Below are positions 1 through 10,727 of a stretch of 64,000 bases of DNA, in pieces (positions within the stretch are counted from its first letter, which is position 1; the number at the start of each line of letters is the position of its first letter). The DNA comes from JAIMBK01 sp040755975 (GTDB lineage: Bacteria > Bacillota > Desulfotomaculia > Desulfotomaculales > Nap2-2B), in contig JBFLZY010000001.1 in NCBI GenBank assembly GCA_040755975.1, positions 49,253 to 113,252 on the forward strand, written 5' to 3'. Below the pieces are notes generated by a model, which was not told the DNA's origin, ran no database searches, and saw only the letters and a list, made by a program, of their open reading frames with translations. Made by a program: the position numbers and the translations under genes.

Positions 1-32
1 CAGTATACGTGATAGCTTTGGGGGTGAAATAA

Positions 33-374
33 ATGCAGATTAAATATATAACTCAAAAATCGACCAAACAAAAAGGATTTTGGCAACCAATCGTTGTTGA
101 TAATGGGGATGGAACCGTAACCCTACAGGCAACCACTTTCTATTTCCGTAACTTGGAAATAGAAATACCTAAAGAAACTTGGACACCACAAGAAGGTGAC
201 AAGATTTACATCGAAAATAACCATGTTGACCCACTATATAGGATACCATCTGATGCTGAGCAAGATTATCAACCTTTAAGCGGAGAAAGAGAATCCTCTC
301 CCGGCCCGGTAATGTGGGTTGAGAATGGTATTCTTCATGTTTTGACACATGAAGGGGAGGTGGTGGTTGAATGA
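33..374 (+). CDS. Hypothetical phage-type protein (113 aa)
   Basis: Not recognised. The product is a soluble acidic protein without cysteines, signal peptide or membrane segment. The middle (EGDKIYIENN) suggests a small beta-rich fold. The ATG is preceded by GGGGGTG at a good distance. Its stop overlaps the next start by four bases (ATGA), so the two are probably translationally coupled. With the following small genes and the integrase it looks like the edge of a prophage or integrative element, where such short genes are common. Function unknown; the reading frame itself is well supported by its ribosome site and coupling. Confidence 0.6.
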   Translation: MQIKYITQKSTKQKGFWQPIVVDNGDGTVTLQATTFYFRNLEIEIPKETWTPQEGDKIYIENNHVDPLYRIPSDAEQDYQPLSGERESSPGPVMWVENGILHVLTHEGEVVVE

Positions 375-547
375 GAACAGCAAAAATTCCACCGGAAGTA
401 ATTGAGCGCAGGCAGCGGGAAGAACAGCGGAGGCAAGCCAAGGAACAGTTGATTGAACGATTGAAAGGAAGGCAGGCTTTGACCCAACAGGATAAGGATG
501 ACTTGCTTATTGAACTTGCTAGGCAACACGGGCTTATTACAAAGTAG
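371..547 (+). CDS. Small charged phage-type protein (58 aa)
   Basis: A short gene starting inside the stop of the previous one (ATGA). The product begins MRTAKIPPEVIERRQREEQR and ends ARQHGLITK. It is almost entirely charged and helical, with a probable coiled coil in the first 35 residues. Size and composition resemble the small accessory proteins found in phage tail or hinge regions, but no family can be assigned. Support comes from the coupling and from the compact spacing to the next gene. Confidence 0.5.
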   Translation: MRTAKIPPEVIERRQREEQRRQAKEQLIERLKGRQALTQQDKDDLLIELARQHGLITK

Positions 548-582
548 GACTTTTATGCGCAGCAAAAAGGGGGAGAAACCAA

Positions 583-786
583 ATGCAGGAATTGGAAAAA
601 AGGTTTACTTACCATTCGCCAAAGCCGGGGCAACCCGAAAAATACACGGCCATAAGGGAAAAGTGCAAGGAGTTGGCCTACCTAATCGACGAGCTTTGCC
701 CCGAGTCAAGGGAAAAATCCCTGGCCATTACCAAGCTCGAAGAAGTTACCATGTGGGCAAACGCTGCGATCGCCAGGAACGGGTGA
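583..786 (+). CDS. Acb2/Tad1-like cyclic-nucleotide sponge (67 aa)
   Basis: The product matches from memory the Acb2/Tad1 hairpin-domain family of phage anti-defence proteins. It has an N-terminal FTYHSPKPGQPEKY segment, a helix IREKCKELAYLIDELCP, and the C-terminal signature SREKSLAITKLEE followed by MWANAAIARN. Characterised members are small oligomers that bind signalling nucleotides: Acb2 binds CBASS cyclic di- and trinucleotides and Tad1 binds the Thoeris gcADPR signal, which blocks abortive-infection effectors. The start is fixed by a GGGGGAG site nine bases upstream. The gene sits between two small phage-type genes and a tyrosine recombinase, which fits a mobile element. Which nucleotide this copy binds cannot be read from sequence. 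Confidence 0.72.
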   Translation: MQELEKRFTYHSPKPGQPEKYTAIREKCKELAYLIDELCPESREKSLAITKLEEVTMWANAAIARNG

Positions 787-820
787 TCCGAATAAATGTT
801 TTTCAAACAAATGTTTCAAT

Positions 821-854
821 TTGACTTGTCCGGGGACGCATGATATTGTATAAT
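821..854 (+). promoter_or_regulatory. Putative promoter for the integrase
   Basis: A perfect -10 TATAAT lies at 849-854. TTGTCC at 826-831 gives a 17-base spacer. A better -35 (TTGACT, 821-826) lies 22 bases away, which is too far. Transcription would start about 105 bases before the recombinase ATG. The leader holds two near-identical ATTCCAGGAGGT segments (924-934 and 944-954), only the second of which is placed to serve a start codon. Confidence 0.45.
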
Positions 855-965
855 AACAGCAGGCTAGGCCGGCCTGATCAACCGGCCGAAAAGCGCACTC
901 CTGGGCGCCGCCTGCTTTCCACATTCCAGGAGGTCAAAAACCAATTCCAGGAGGTTGGTCATATC

Positions 966-1973
966 ATGCTCCCCACCAACGGCAGGTCGGCCGGCGAAGA
1001 ATTGCTTGACCGGCTGACGGTTGAAATCGCTCCTTTGTGTGCCGGTACCGAAGTCTTACAGTTACGTTCCAAGATAGCGGGCATTCTGGTATTATACGAT
1101 ATCCGGCCGGCCAGGCTGCCGGGTGCCCACCCTGACATCCGGGAAAAGATCGACTTGTTTCTGGCTGCTAAGAAATTGGAAGGGCTTAGCCCGCTGACCC
1201 TGGATGGGTATGAAATCGAGCTAAGAATTTTTTCGGAGGTCGTAAAGAAGCCCGTAGCCGAAATAACCACGGCAGAAATTCGGAACTACCTTGGTCAATT
1301 TCCAAAGCTTAAGTTGAGCTCTTTGGCAAAGAAATTATCGGTGCTGAAAAGCTTTTTCGGGTGGTTAGCAGAGGAAGAAATCATTTTCCGGGACCCAACC
1401 CGCCGGATCAGGCCTCCAAAAACAGAGAAAGCGCTACCCAAGGCCCTGGGGATTGAAGAGCTGGAAATGCTCCGGGAAGCCTGTCAGTCGCCCAGGGAGC
1501 GGGCTATGATAGAAGTGTTTTACGCCACCGGCTGCCGTCTGAGCGAAATTCAGCAAATGAACCGACAGGATATAAACTGGCAGTCTGGTAGCGCTAAAGT
1601 AATCGGCAAGGGGCAAAAAGAACGGGAGGTCTACTTCTCTTTCCGGGCGATGCATCACTTAAAGAAATACCTTATGAGCCGTCTGGACGATAACCCTGCC
1701 CTGTTTGTCACCGAAAGAAAACCTATCAGGCGGCTTTCGAGGAGGGCAATTCAGCGGGAAATAAAACTGATTGCAAAAAGGGCCGGGATAGAAAAGAATG
1801 TTCATCCGCACACTATGAGGCACACATTCGCAACGCTGACTCTAAATAATGGCGCCGATATTTCTGCCGTACAAGCCCTCCTGGGCCACGCCAACCCGGC
1901 CACGACGCAAGTTTACGCCCAGGTGACAGACGAGCGGAAAAGGGAGCAGTACAGACGGCACCTGGTTCAGTAG
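966..1973 (+). CDS. Tyrosine recombinase/integrase, XerC/D-like (335 aa)
   Basis: A site-specific recombinase that cuts and rejoins DNA through a tyrosine intermediate. The N-terminal half holds a SAM-like core-binding domain (FLAAKKLEGLSPLTLDGYE). The C-terminal catalytic domain shows the conserved residues: ATGCRLSEI (first Arg), KGQKEREV (Lys), HPHTMRHTFAT (His-x-x-Arg), LLGHANPATTQVYAQV (His and the nucleophile Tyr). I place the start at the ATG twelve bases after AGGAGG (949-954); the frame is open further upstream without a ribosome site. Length is slightly above a plain XerC/D. It may mobilise the element to its left or be a stand-alone recombinase. The 230 bases after it contain no gene. 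Confidence 0.9.
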   Translation: MLPTNGRSAGEELLDRLTVEIAPLCAGTEVLQLRSKIAGILVLYDIRPARLPGAHPDIREKIDLFLAAKKLEGLSPLTLDGYEIELRIFSEVVKKPVAEITTAEIRNYLGQFPKLKLSSLAKKLSVLKSFFGWLAEEEIIFRDPTRRIRPPKTEKALPKALGIEELEMLREACQSPRERAMIEVFYATGCRLSEIQQMNRQDINWQSGSAKVIGKGQKEREVYFSFRAMHHLKKYLMSRLDDNPALFVTERKPIRRLSRRAIQREIKLIAKRAGIEKNVHPHTMRHTFATLTLNNGADISAVQALLGHANPATTQVYAQVTDERKREQYRRHLVQ

Positions 1974-2203
1974 ATGCGGTAACAATTTTTCTCATAAATT
2001 TTTGGCATAAATTTCGCTGAAAATTCGCTAGGGAGATTTGCATTTTATGTGAGACAATTTTGCGTTATGCGTGTGAAACTACAGCAAAGAATACAAAGTT
2101 TTTTTAAGTCATAAAGTAAAATAGAAATAAACCGCACCCTTGATCCCTTTGTGTCTCTGGGCTATCCCCCGCACGTTCATATTATATGCGAAAACAACTC
2201 CGG

Positions 2204-3904
<1,701 letters not shown>

Positions 3905-3975
3905 TCAGCCTTTCCGGAAGGTTTGATACATGACTGAAGCGTCAGCAGGGAGCTGAGTGCCGGGGCTTGGTTCGG

Positions 3976-4084
3976 AGCGAACCAGGCAATTGAGAGGTGA
4001 GAGGCGGGAGGTGAGAGGTGAGACTTTAAAATTCCCACCTCCAACTTCTCACATCCCACTTCTCAATTGCGCTGCCGGTTCGCT
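3976..4084. repeat. Long imperfect inverted repeat between pyrG and argS
   Basis: The arm starting AGCGAACC at 3976 with AATTGAGAGGTGAGAGG pairs with the arm ending at 4084 with CCACTTCTCAATTG and GGTTCGCT. The centre is the AT-rich ACTTTAAAATT around 4022-4032. The arms are purine-rich on one side and pyrimidine-rich on the other, unlike the surrounding DNA, and would form a hairpin of about 50 base pairs with mismatches. It may be a palindromic dispersed repeat or a MITE remnant. No other copy was seen in this window. The remaining intergenic DNA from 3818 to 4222 shows no gene. Confidence 0.55.
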
Positions 4085-4222
4085 GACCTCACCTGCGCCG
4101 TGTTTCGTCACCAGCCCTACGCATATGTCGCTCCTGGCAAATCGAACGGCGGACCGGACATTTTCGTCCTTTTCTGGTGCCGCGAAAAAGAGGTATGGGG
4201 GTTTAACCACCAACCATCCAAT

Positions 4223-5911
4223 TTACATTCGTTCCGGGGCGCTTACGCCCAGGAGGCGCAGGCCGTTGCGGATCACGATGCGGGCGGCGTTGGCCAGCGT
4301 CAGCCGGGCCGAAGACAAGGCGGCGTCGTCACCGATCACGCGGTAGCTGTTGTAAAAACTGTGGAAAAGCCCCGCCGTCTCGTGCAGGTAACGGGTTAAC
4401 CGGTGCGGCGCAAGATCGCGGGCGGCCAGGGCCACTTCCTCCGGAAAGTCGGCCAGCTTGCGCGCCAGGGCCAGCTCCGCCTCTTCTTTTAACAAAAAGA
4501 GATCGACTTTGGCAAGGTCCGGCAGGGTTTTGCCCGGGTCGGACAACTGCCGGAAAATGCTGCAGATCCGGGCGTGGGCATACTGGATATAATATACCGG
4601 ATTTTCGTTGGATTGGGAACGGGCCAGGTCGAGATCAAAGTCCAGGTGGCTGTCGGCACTGCGCATCACGAAGAAGTAGCGGGCGGCATCTTTGCCCACC
4701 TCTTCGACCAGCTCTTCTAAAGTCACGAACCGGCCGGAGCGCTTGCTCATTTTCACCATCTCCCCGCCCCGGTACAGGCGGACAAGCTGCATGATGATCA
4801 CCTGCAGGGCGTCCGGGTCATAACCCAGGGCAGCCACCGCCCCCTTCATCCGGGCCACGTGGCCGTGGTGATCAGCGCCCCAGACGTTGATGACGAGATC
4901 AAAGCCCCGCTCAAATTTATTCAGGTGGTAGGCGACGTCCGCCGCAAAATAAGTGGGGAGGCCGTTGCTGCGGACAAGCACTTCGTCTTTTTCCACCCCG
5001 AAATCGGTTGCCCGAAACCACAGGGCGCCTTCGTATTCGTAAAGGCAGCCTTTTTCCTGCAGCCGCTGAATAACTTTCTCAACAGCGCCGCTGGCGTGCA
5101 GGGAAGCCTCGGAAAACCAGACGTCGTAGTAAACGCCGAAATCTTCCAGCGCCTTCTTGATGGCCGCCAGCTTTTCCCGCAGGGCGTAGCGAACCAGGGC
5201 CTCCCTCCGTTCCGCGGCGCAAGTCTGCAGGTACCGGTCGCCGTTTAAGGCCAGAAAGCCTTTCACCGTTTCAATAATATCCTCGCCGTGGTAACCTTCC
5301 CGGGGAACCTCCCCGGGAAGGCCCAAAAGCTGAAAATAACGCGCTTCCAGAGAAAGGCCGAATAATTCGATCTGGTGGCCAGCGTCGTTGATGTAAAATT
5401 CCCTGGTCACGTCGTAACCGGCAAAATTTAAAATTGCCGCCAGGCTGTCCCCCAAAGCCGCCCCGCGGGCATTCCCCATGTGCAAAAGTCCGGTGGGGTT
5501 GGCGCTGACAAACTCCACCTGCACCCGCGCGCCCCTGCCCACGTTTACTCTGCCGTACCCCTCGTCTGCCCGGACAATCTGCGGCAGTTCCGCCAGCACC
5601 CAGGTGGGCTGCAGGTAAAAATTAATAAAGCCGGGGCCGGCAATCTCTACCCTGGTCACCGGCAGCCCGGTCAGCTTCAGATGAGCAAGGATCATCTCCC
5701 CGGCTTTGCGCGGCGGGATTCGCCAGGCCCTCGCCAGCAGCATCGCCAGGTTGGTGGCAAAATCCCCGTGCTCCTTTTCCCTGGGCACTTCGACGATGAA
5801 TTCCGGCAGTTCCTCTCCGGCCGGCAAAGCCTCCTTTTGTCCGGCCTCGTAAACAGCGTCCCGCAAGGCGCGGGTCAGGTTGTTCCGCATCTGTTCCACT
5901 ATCCCAGCCAC
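4223..5911 (-). CDS. argS: Arginyl-tRNA synthetase
   Basis: Class I aminoacyl-tRNA synthetase that charges tRNA-Arg. It shows the HIGH-like motif [13 protein letters not shown] near residue 135, the KMSKR loop ([16 protein letters not shown]), an N-terminal Add1-type domain, and a C-terminal anticodon-binding DALR domain ending in [13 protein letters not shown], a typical family end. The length of 562 residues is normal. The start is GTG with an A-rich, G-rich site (AGGGGGG) somewhat far upstream; an ATG seven codons later is an alternative. Confidence 0.96.
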   Translation of the reverse strand: MAGIVEQMRNNLTRALRDAVYEAGQKEALPAGEELPEFIVEVPREKEHGDFATNLAMLLARAWRIPPRKAGEMILAHLKLTGLPVTRVEIAGPGFINFYLQPTWVLAELPQIVRADEGYGRVNVGRGARVQVEFVSANPTGLLHMGNARGAALGDSLAAILNFAGYDVTREFYINDAGHQIELFGLSLEARYFQLLGLPGEVPREGYHGEDIIETVKGFLALNGDRYLQTCAAERREALVRYALREKLAAIKKALEDFGVYYDVWFSEASLHASGAVEKVIQRLQEKGCLYEYEGALWFRATDFGVEKDEVLVRSNGLPTYFAADVAYHLNKFERGFDLVINVWGADHHGHVARMKGAVAALGYDPDALQVIIMQLVRLYRGGEMVKMSKRSGRFVTLEELVEEVGKDAARYFFVMRSADSHLDFDLDLARSQSNENPVYYIQYAHARICSIFRQLSDPGKTLPDLAKVDLFLLKEEAELALARKLADFPEEVALAARDLAPHRLTRYLHETAGLFHSFYNSYRVIGDDAALSSARLTLANAARIVIRNGLRLLGVSAPERM

Positions 5912-6064
5912 TTAACCACGAAACCCCCCTGAAACATAACATAACCGAATGTCCTGACAACCCACACCAGAGAGTTCTTCGGCATTTCTTTCCGTAAATC
6001 CTTTTTTAACCCTAAAAAAATATCAGGCACAAGGTGATCAGGCACAAAGGCCATTTCAAATTAC

Positions 6065-7309
6065 TCAACCGGTTGCTTCGCCGGCGACGGGCCTTTGCTC
6101 GCCGGCAAAAGCGCGGGGGCCGGAAACTATTCTGGGCCGCGCGCCGCGCGCCTGAACGAATCTGGCCATCCTCCGGAAAGCCTCCGTTAAGTCCTCCACG
6201 GAAGCGGCGTAGGAACAGCGCACAAATCCTTCTCCGCTGGCGCCAAAGGCATTGCCGGGAACAACCGCCACCTTTTCTTCCCGCAAAAGCTGCTCGGCAA
6301 ATTCTTCGGAAGACAGACCGGTACCGGCGATTTGGGGAAAAGCGTAAAAAGCCCCGCCCGGCTCAAAGCAGGGCAGCCCCATGTCCCGAAAGGCGTGGAT
6401 CACCAGCAGGCGGCGCCGGTTGTACTGCTGCACCATCTGCGTCACGGCCAGCCGCCCGTTTTTGAGCGCTTCCAGGGCGGCCATCTGCGCGGTAATCGGG
6501 GCGCAGAGCATCGTGTACTGGTGAATTTTGGTCATGGCGGCGATAAAGTCCGGGTTCCCGGCCGCGTAGCCAATCCGCCACCCCGTCATGGCGTAGGCCT
6601 TGGAAAATCCGTTCAGCAAAACGGTCCGCTCGCGCATCCCGGGCAGGGCGGCCAGGCAGGTATGTTCCCCAAGGTAGGTCAGCCGGCTGTAAATCTCGTC
6701 GGAAATAACCAGGAGGTCGCGCGCCTTGACCACTTCGGCAATCTCCAGGAGCGTGCGCCGGTCCATGACCGCGCCGGTGGGGTTGTTCGGGTAGCACAGG
6801 ATTATGATCTTCGTGCGGGGGGTGACGGCCGCTTCGATCTTCCCGGCGGTAATCCGGAAAGCCTCGTCCATCGTGGTCGGAACGGTGACGACCTTGCCGC
6901 CGGCCAGGAGAACGCACGGGGCGTAAGAAACATAAGAAGGCTCGGGAATCAAAACCTCGTCGCCGGGGCAGACCAGGGCGCGCACGGCCAGGTCCAGGCC
7001 CTCGCTGACCCCTACCGTGACAAGAATTTCATTTTTGGGATTGTACACCACCCCGCAGGCGGCTTCCAGATCCGCGGCAATCGCCTGGCGCAACTCCAGC
7101 AGGCCGTGGTTGGACGTGTACATGGTGTAGCCTTTTTCCAGGGAATAAATGCACGCCTCCCGGATGTGCCAGGGGGTGATGAAGTCCGGCTCGCCCACGC
7201 CCAGCGAGATTACTCCTTTGGTTTCCGTAACCAGGTCAAAAAATTTCCTTATTCCCGAGGACGGGAGAGAGCTTACCAGCGGGTTAACGTACGCGTTCCA
7301 CGATTTCAT
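6065..7309 (-). CDS. PLP-dependent class I/II aminotransferase (aspartate/alanine-type)
   Basis: Fold-type I aminotransferase. It shows the N-terminal ISLGVGEPDFITP motif, YTSNHGLLELRQAIA, the NNPTGAVM segment and the PLP-binding lysine in NGFSKAYAMTGWRIGYAAG. The protein is 414 residues, with about 20 extra C-terminal residues rich in Ala and Gly beyond the usual end. It overlaps the upstream Lrp-type regulator by four bases (ATGA), so the two are one operon behind a T-box leader. That implies control by the charging of a tRNA and hence a role in amino-acid synthesis or interconversion. The exact amino-acid substrate cannot be read from the sequence. Confidence 0.9.
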   Translation of the reverse strand: MKSWNAYVNPLVSSLPSSGIRKFFDLVTETKGVISLGVGEPDFITPWHIREACIYSLEKGYTMYTSNHGLLELRQAIAADLEAACGVVYNPKNEILVTVGVSEGLDLAVRALVCPGDEVLIPEPSYVSYAPCVLLAGGKVVTVPTTMDEAFRITAGKIEAAVTPRTKIIILCYPNNPTGAVMDRRTLLEIAEVVKARDLLVISDEIYSRLTYLGEHTCLAALPGMRERTVLLNGFSKAYAMTGWRIGYAAGNPDFIAAMTKIHQYTMLCAPITAQMAALEALKNGRLAVTQMVQQYNRRRLLVIHAFRDMGLPCFEPGGAFYAFPQIAGTGLSSEEFAEQLLREEKVAVVPGNAFGASGEGFVRCSYAASVEDLTEAFRRMARFVQARGARPRIVSGPRAFAGEQRPVAGEATG

Positions 7310-7785
7310 GGGGAAATCGCCAACCTCCTGTCTTTTTCGCCGTCTTCGAACATCACGCCGTCCTGCTTGTAGGTCTTGAGGATAAAATGGGTGGCCGTGC
7401 TGAGCACCCCGTCGATGGTGGCCAGCTTGGTGGCCACAAAATTACTGATCTCCCGCATGTTTTTCCCTTCGATGAAAACCGCCAGGTCGTACGCCCCGGA
7501 AACGAGGCGCACGCTGCGCACCTCGGGAAACCGGCAGATGCGCTCGGCCACCGCGTCGTACCCTACGTCTCGCTGCGGAGCCACGCGCACTTCGATCATG
7601 GCCATCACTTTCTCGTCCCCGGCCTTTTCCCAGTTAACCAGCGCCATGTACTTCAAAATAATTTTATTCTTCTCCAGCTCTTTAATGATCCGCCGGACCT
7701 CTTCTTTCTCCATGCCCAGCATGACGGCAACGTCGTCTGCCCCCAGGCGGGCGTCCGCCTCAAGGATTTCCAGGATTTCTTTCAC
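7306..7785 (-). CDS. Lrp/AsnC-family transcriptional regulator
   Basis: A 159-residue regulator with an N-terminal winged HTH (LEILEADARLGADDVAVMLGMEKEEVRRIIKEL, described here by its ends) and a C-terminal RAM/ActD ligand-binding domain (VRSVRLVSGAYDLAVFIEGK). The family binds amino acids and controls their metabolism. I chose the GTG start because GGAGGT lies seven bases upstream and just after the T-box terminator; the frame extends further but into the terminator. It is translationally coupled to the aminotransferase, which is probably its regulatory partner or target. Confidence 0.88.
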   Translation of the reverse strand: MKEILEILEADARLGADDVAVMLGMEKEEVRRIIKELEKNKIILKYMALVNWEKAGDEKVMAMIEVRVAPQRDVGYDAVAERICRFPEVRSVRLVSGAYDLAVFIEGKNMREISNFVATKLATIDGVLSTATHFILKTYKQDGVMFEDGEKDRRLAISP

Positions 7786-7800
7786 GGCGACACCTCCAAT

Positions 7801-7829
7801 AAAAAACTCCCGCCCCAAAGGGACGAGAG
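7801..7829 (-). terminator. T-box-controlled intrinsic terminator
   Basis: CTCTCGTCCC and GGGGCGGGAG pair around a TTT loop and are followed by TTTTTT on the minus strand. The hairpin ends only some 15 bases before the GTG of the Lrp gene, so read-through depends on the T-box switch. Confidence 0.85.
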
Positions 7830-8088
7830 CAATCTTCTCGCGGTACCACCCTATTTGGCTGCCACTTTTTTTAAAATGTGCTGCAGCCCTCTTTTACCCT
7901 GCTAACGGTGGGCAACCGGTCGACAAGGCATACTCACCCGGCGGGGTTTCCCGGCGGCTTTCCACCCCCGGCTCCGGGGCGGCCCGGATGCTGCCTTTCG
8001 CCGGGCTCGCACCTTTTCCCGGCTCGCTGCGCTGATTGCCGGCATCCTTCTTCCCCTTCACGGCCTTTGCCTCTATCAAATTACGCTG
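7801..8088 (-). ncRNA. T-box leader RNA
   Basis: The minus strand carries the T-box sequence AGGGTGGTACCGCG at 7839-7852 (reverse complement). It is followed by a terminator: a 10-bp stem with UUU loop at 7807-7829 and six U residues (7806-7801). Upstream lies a long structured Stem I whose distal part holds GGUGCGAGCC, the conserved apical region. T-box RNAs read uncharged tRNA and then form an antiterminator. The leader starts just after a strong promoter and precedes the Lrp/aminotransferase genes by a few bases. The specifier codon could not be assigned with confidence, so the sensed amino acid stays open. Confidence 0.88.
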
Positions 8089-8117
8089 ATTGTAACACGC
8101 CCGTTTTCCGTTGTCAA
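8089..8117 (-). promoter_or_regulatory. Sigma-A promoter of the T-box operon
   Basis: On the minus strand, TTGACA (8112-8117) and TACAAT (8089-8094) are separated by exactly 17 bases. Transcription would begin around 8082, at the 5' end of the T-box RNA. It lies directly after the lysS stop codon. Confidence 0.8.
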
Positions 8118-8137
8118 TATGGTTATTTTTGCAAAAC

Positions 8138-9649
<1,512 letters not shown>

Positions 9650-9845
9650 TCAATCTCTGACTGGATTAAGATCCCGGAATCAAGATCGCCATTCGCCCGT
9701 CTACTATAAGATATAAAAAAAACGAAGCAAAATCAAGCTGCCCGGGGCCAAAGCCGCAAATGCCGAATGAATCAATGATGTGCCTGAAGACAACGATCAG
9801 CACGTTTACCAGCTCAAGAACAATATAATTAAGGATTTTAATCCT

Positions 9846-9874
9846 AACAAAACAAGGGCTCCTCAAAGGAACCC
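9846..9874 (-). terminator. Intrinsic terminator of the putative small RNA
   Basis: On the minus strand GGGTTCC and GGAGCCC pair around TTTGA, followed by the T-rich TTGTTTTGTT. The stem contains one G-U pair. Confidence 0.6.
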
Positions 9875-10020
9875 CCCTCCCGGCGCCTCGCGGCTTTGAC
9901 CGTGCCGGTTGATCGTTAGCCGGCCGTGATCTTGCGTGGCCTCCAACGCACGGACCTCCTGGCGGCCGCTTCCCGGATAAGTCGCCATCCTTTCCGGCTC
10001 AAACCTCTTGACCCTGTTTA
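9846..10020 (-). ncRNA. Putative small structured RNA or lysS leader
   Basis: A transcription unit without a convincing gene. A promoter at 10027-10055 points into it and it ends with an intrinsic terminator at 9856-9874. In between are several predicted hairpins on the minus strand: GGAT/ATCC near 9974-9989, TGCGT/ACGCA near 9935-9953, and GCCGG/CCGGC near 9906-9927. No riboswitch consensus I know (T-box, lysine, SAM, cobalamin, c-di-GMP, 6S core) fits. It could be an independent sRNA or an attenuated leader of lysS, whose start is about 220 bases downstream. The 66-codon open frame after the terminator is not supported as a gene. Confidence 0.5.
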
Positions 10021-10026
10021 AACTTG

Positions 10027-10055
10027 ATTATAACCCGGTATCTACGATATGTCCA
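10027..10055 (-). promoter_or_regulatory. Promoter inside the 3' end of greA
   Basis: TGGACA (10050-10055) and a perfect TATAAT (10027-10032) on the minus strand with 17 bases between them. It overlaps the greA stop region and would drive the small RNA or lysS leader. Confidence 0.6.
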
Positions 10056-10524
10056 CTATCTGGTATTTAAAAAGGCCGGCCGGCACGGCAATTTCCACGA
10101 TACTCCCTTTTTGCTTGCCCAGAATGGCCCGGCCCACGGGCGATTCGTTAGATATTTTTTTAGCTCCGGGATCGGCCTCCGCGGAGCCAACAATAGTATA
10201 CTCAAATTCGCTGCCCTTTTCGAGATCGCGCAGGGTCACCGTGGAACCCAGGTCCACCACCTCCGTTGCCCCCGCTTCGTGGTCAATGATGCGGGCGTTC
10301 CGGAGCATCTTTTCCAGCGTCAAAATCCGGCCTTCAACGAAGGCCTGTTCATTTTTGGCATCTTCGTACTCCGAATTTTCGGAGATATCGCCAAACTCAA
10401 TGGCCTGTTTGATCCGCTGCGCGATTTCGCGCCGCCGGACGGACTTGAGCATTTCCAGCTCGTCCTCCAGCTTTTTCAGGCCTGCCAGAGTAAGGGGCAC
10501 CTCTTTTTCTTTTTTCATCCTCAT
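10042..10524 (-). CDS. greA: Transcription elongation factor GreA
   Basis: Rescues backtracked RNA polymerase by stimulating transcript cleavage. The N-terminal coiled coil shows LTLAGLKKLEDELEMLKSV and the tip motif EFGDISENSEYEDAKNEQA with the essential acidic residues. The C-terminal FKBP-like domain ends VEIAVPAGLFKYQIVDI. About 160 residues, the normal length. Two starts are possible six bases apart (MRMKKEKE); I took the first, with GGGGAG four bases upstream, the second being almost as good. The open frame upstream lies in the promoter and leader. Confidence 0.95.
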   Translation of the reverse strand: MRMKKEKEVPLTLAGLKKLEDELEMLKSVRRREIAQRIKQAIEFGDISENSEYEDAKNEQAFVEGRILTLEKMLRNARIIDHEAGATEVVDLGSTVTLRDLEKGSEFEYTIVGSAEADPGAKKISNESPVGRAILGKQKGSIVEIAVPAGLFKYQIVDIS

Positions 10525-10641
10525 CCGTCTCCCCAAATCCATACTTTTCGTCAAATATATGCCCGGCCAGCCACCGTTTATGCAAAACTTAAAGCACTGC
10601 CCTGTTGTTCTCGCTGCAGTGCCCGGAAAATCTTTTTCACA

Positions 10642-10670
10642 ATTATAAGGAGAACCCCTCGCTTTGTCAA
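10642..10670 (-). promoter_or_regulatory. Consensus promoter of greA
   Basis: TTGACA (10665-10670) and TATAAT (10642-10647) on the minus strand with a 17-base spacer, a perfect sigma-A promoter. The predicted leader before greA is about 110 bases. Confidence 0.85.
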
Positions 10671-10727
10671 GGCAAAGTTTTGCCCCAATTTTGTCCATCT
10701 GCTTGCCGGCAACTCCCGGAAAGTCTT

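Noticed and set aside
840..965. Longer N-terminus of the recombinase
   Set aside because: The extension overlaps the promoter and lacks a ribosome site; AGGAGG fits the ATG at 966.
6332..7372. 346-codon open frame antisense to the aminotransferase
   Set aside because: Composition is antisense-like and the opposite strand holds a clear enzyme with all motifs.
9666..9866. 66-codon open frame between the terminator and lysS
   Set aside because: It starts with TTG inside a terminator hairpin and has no ribosome site or recognisable similarity.
9895..9990. Lysine, SAM or 6S RNA identity for the lysS upstream RNA
   Set aside because: None of the conserved core sequences of these families was found.
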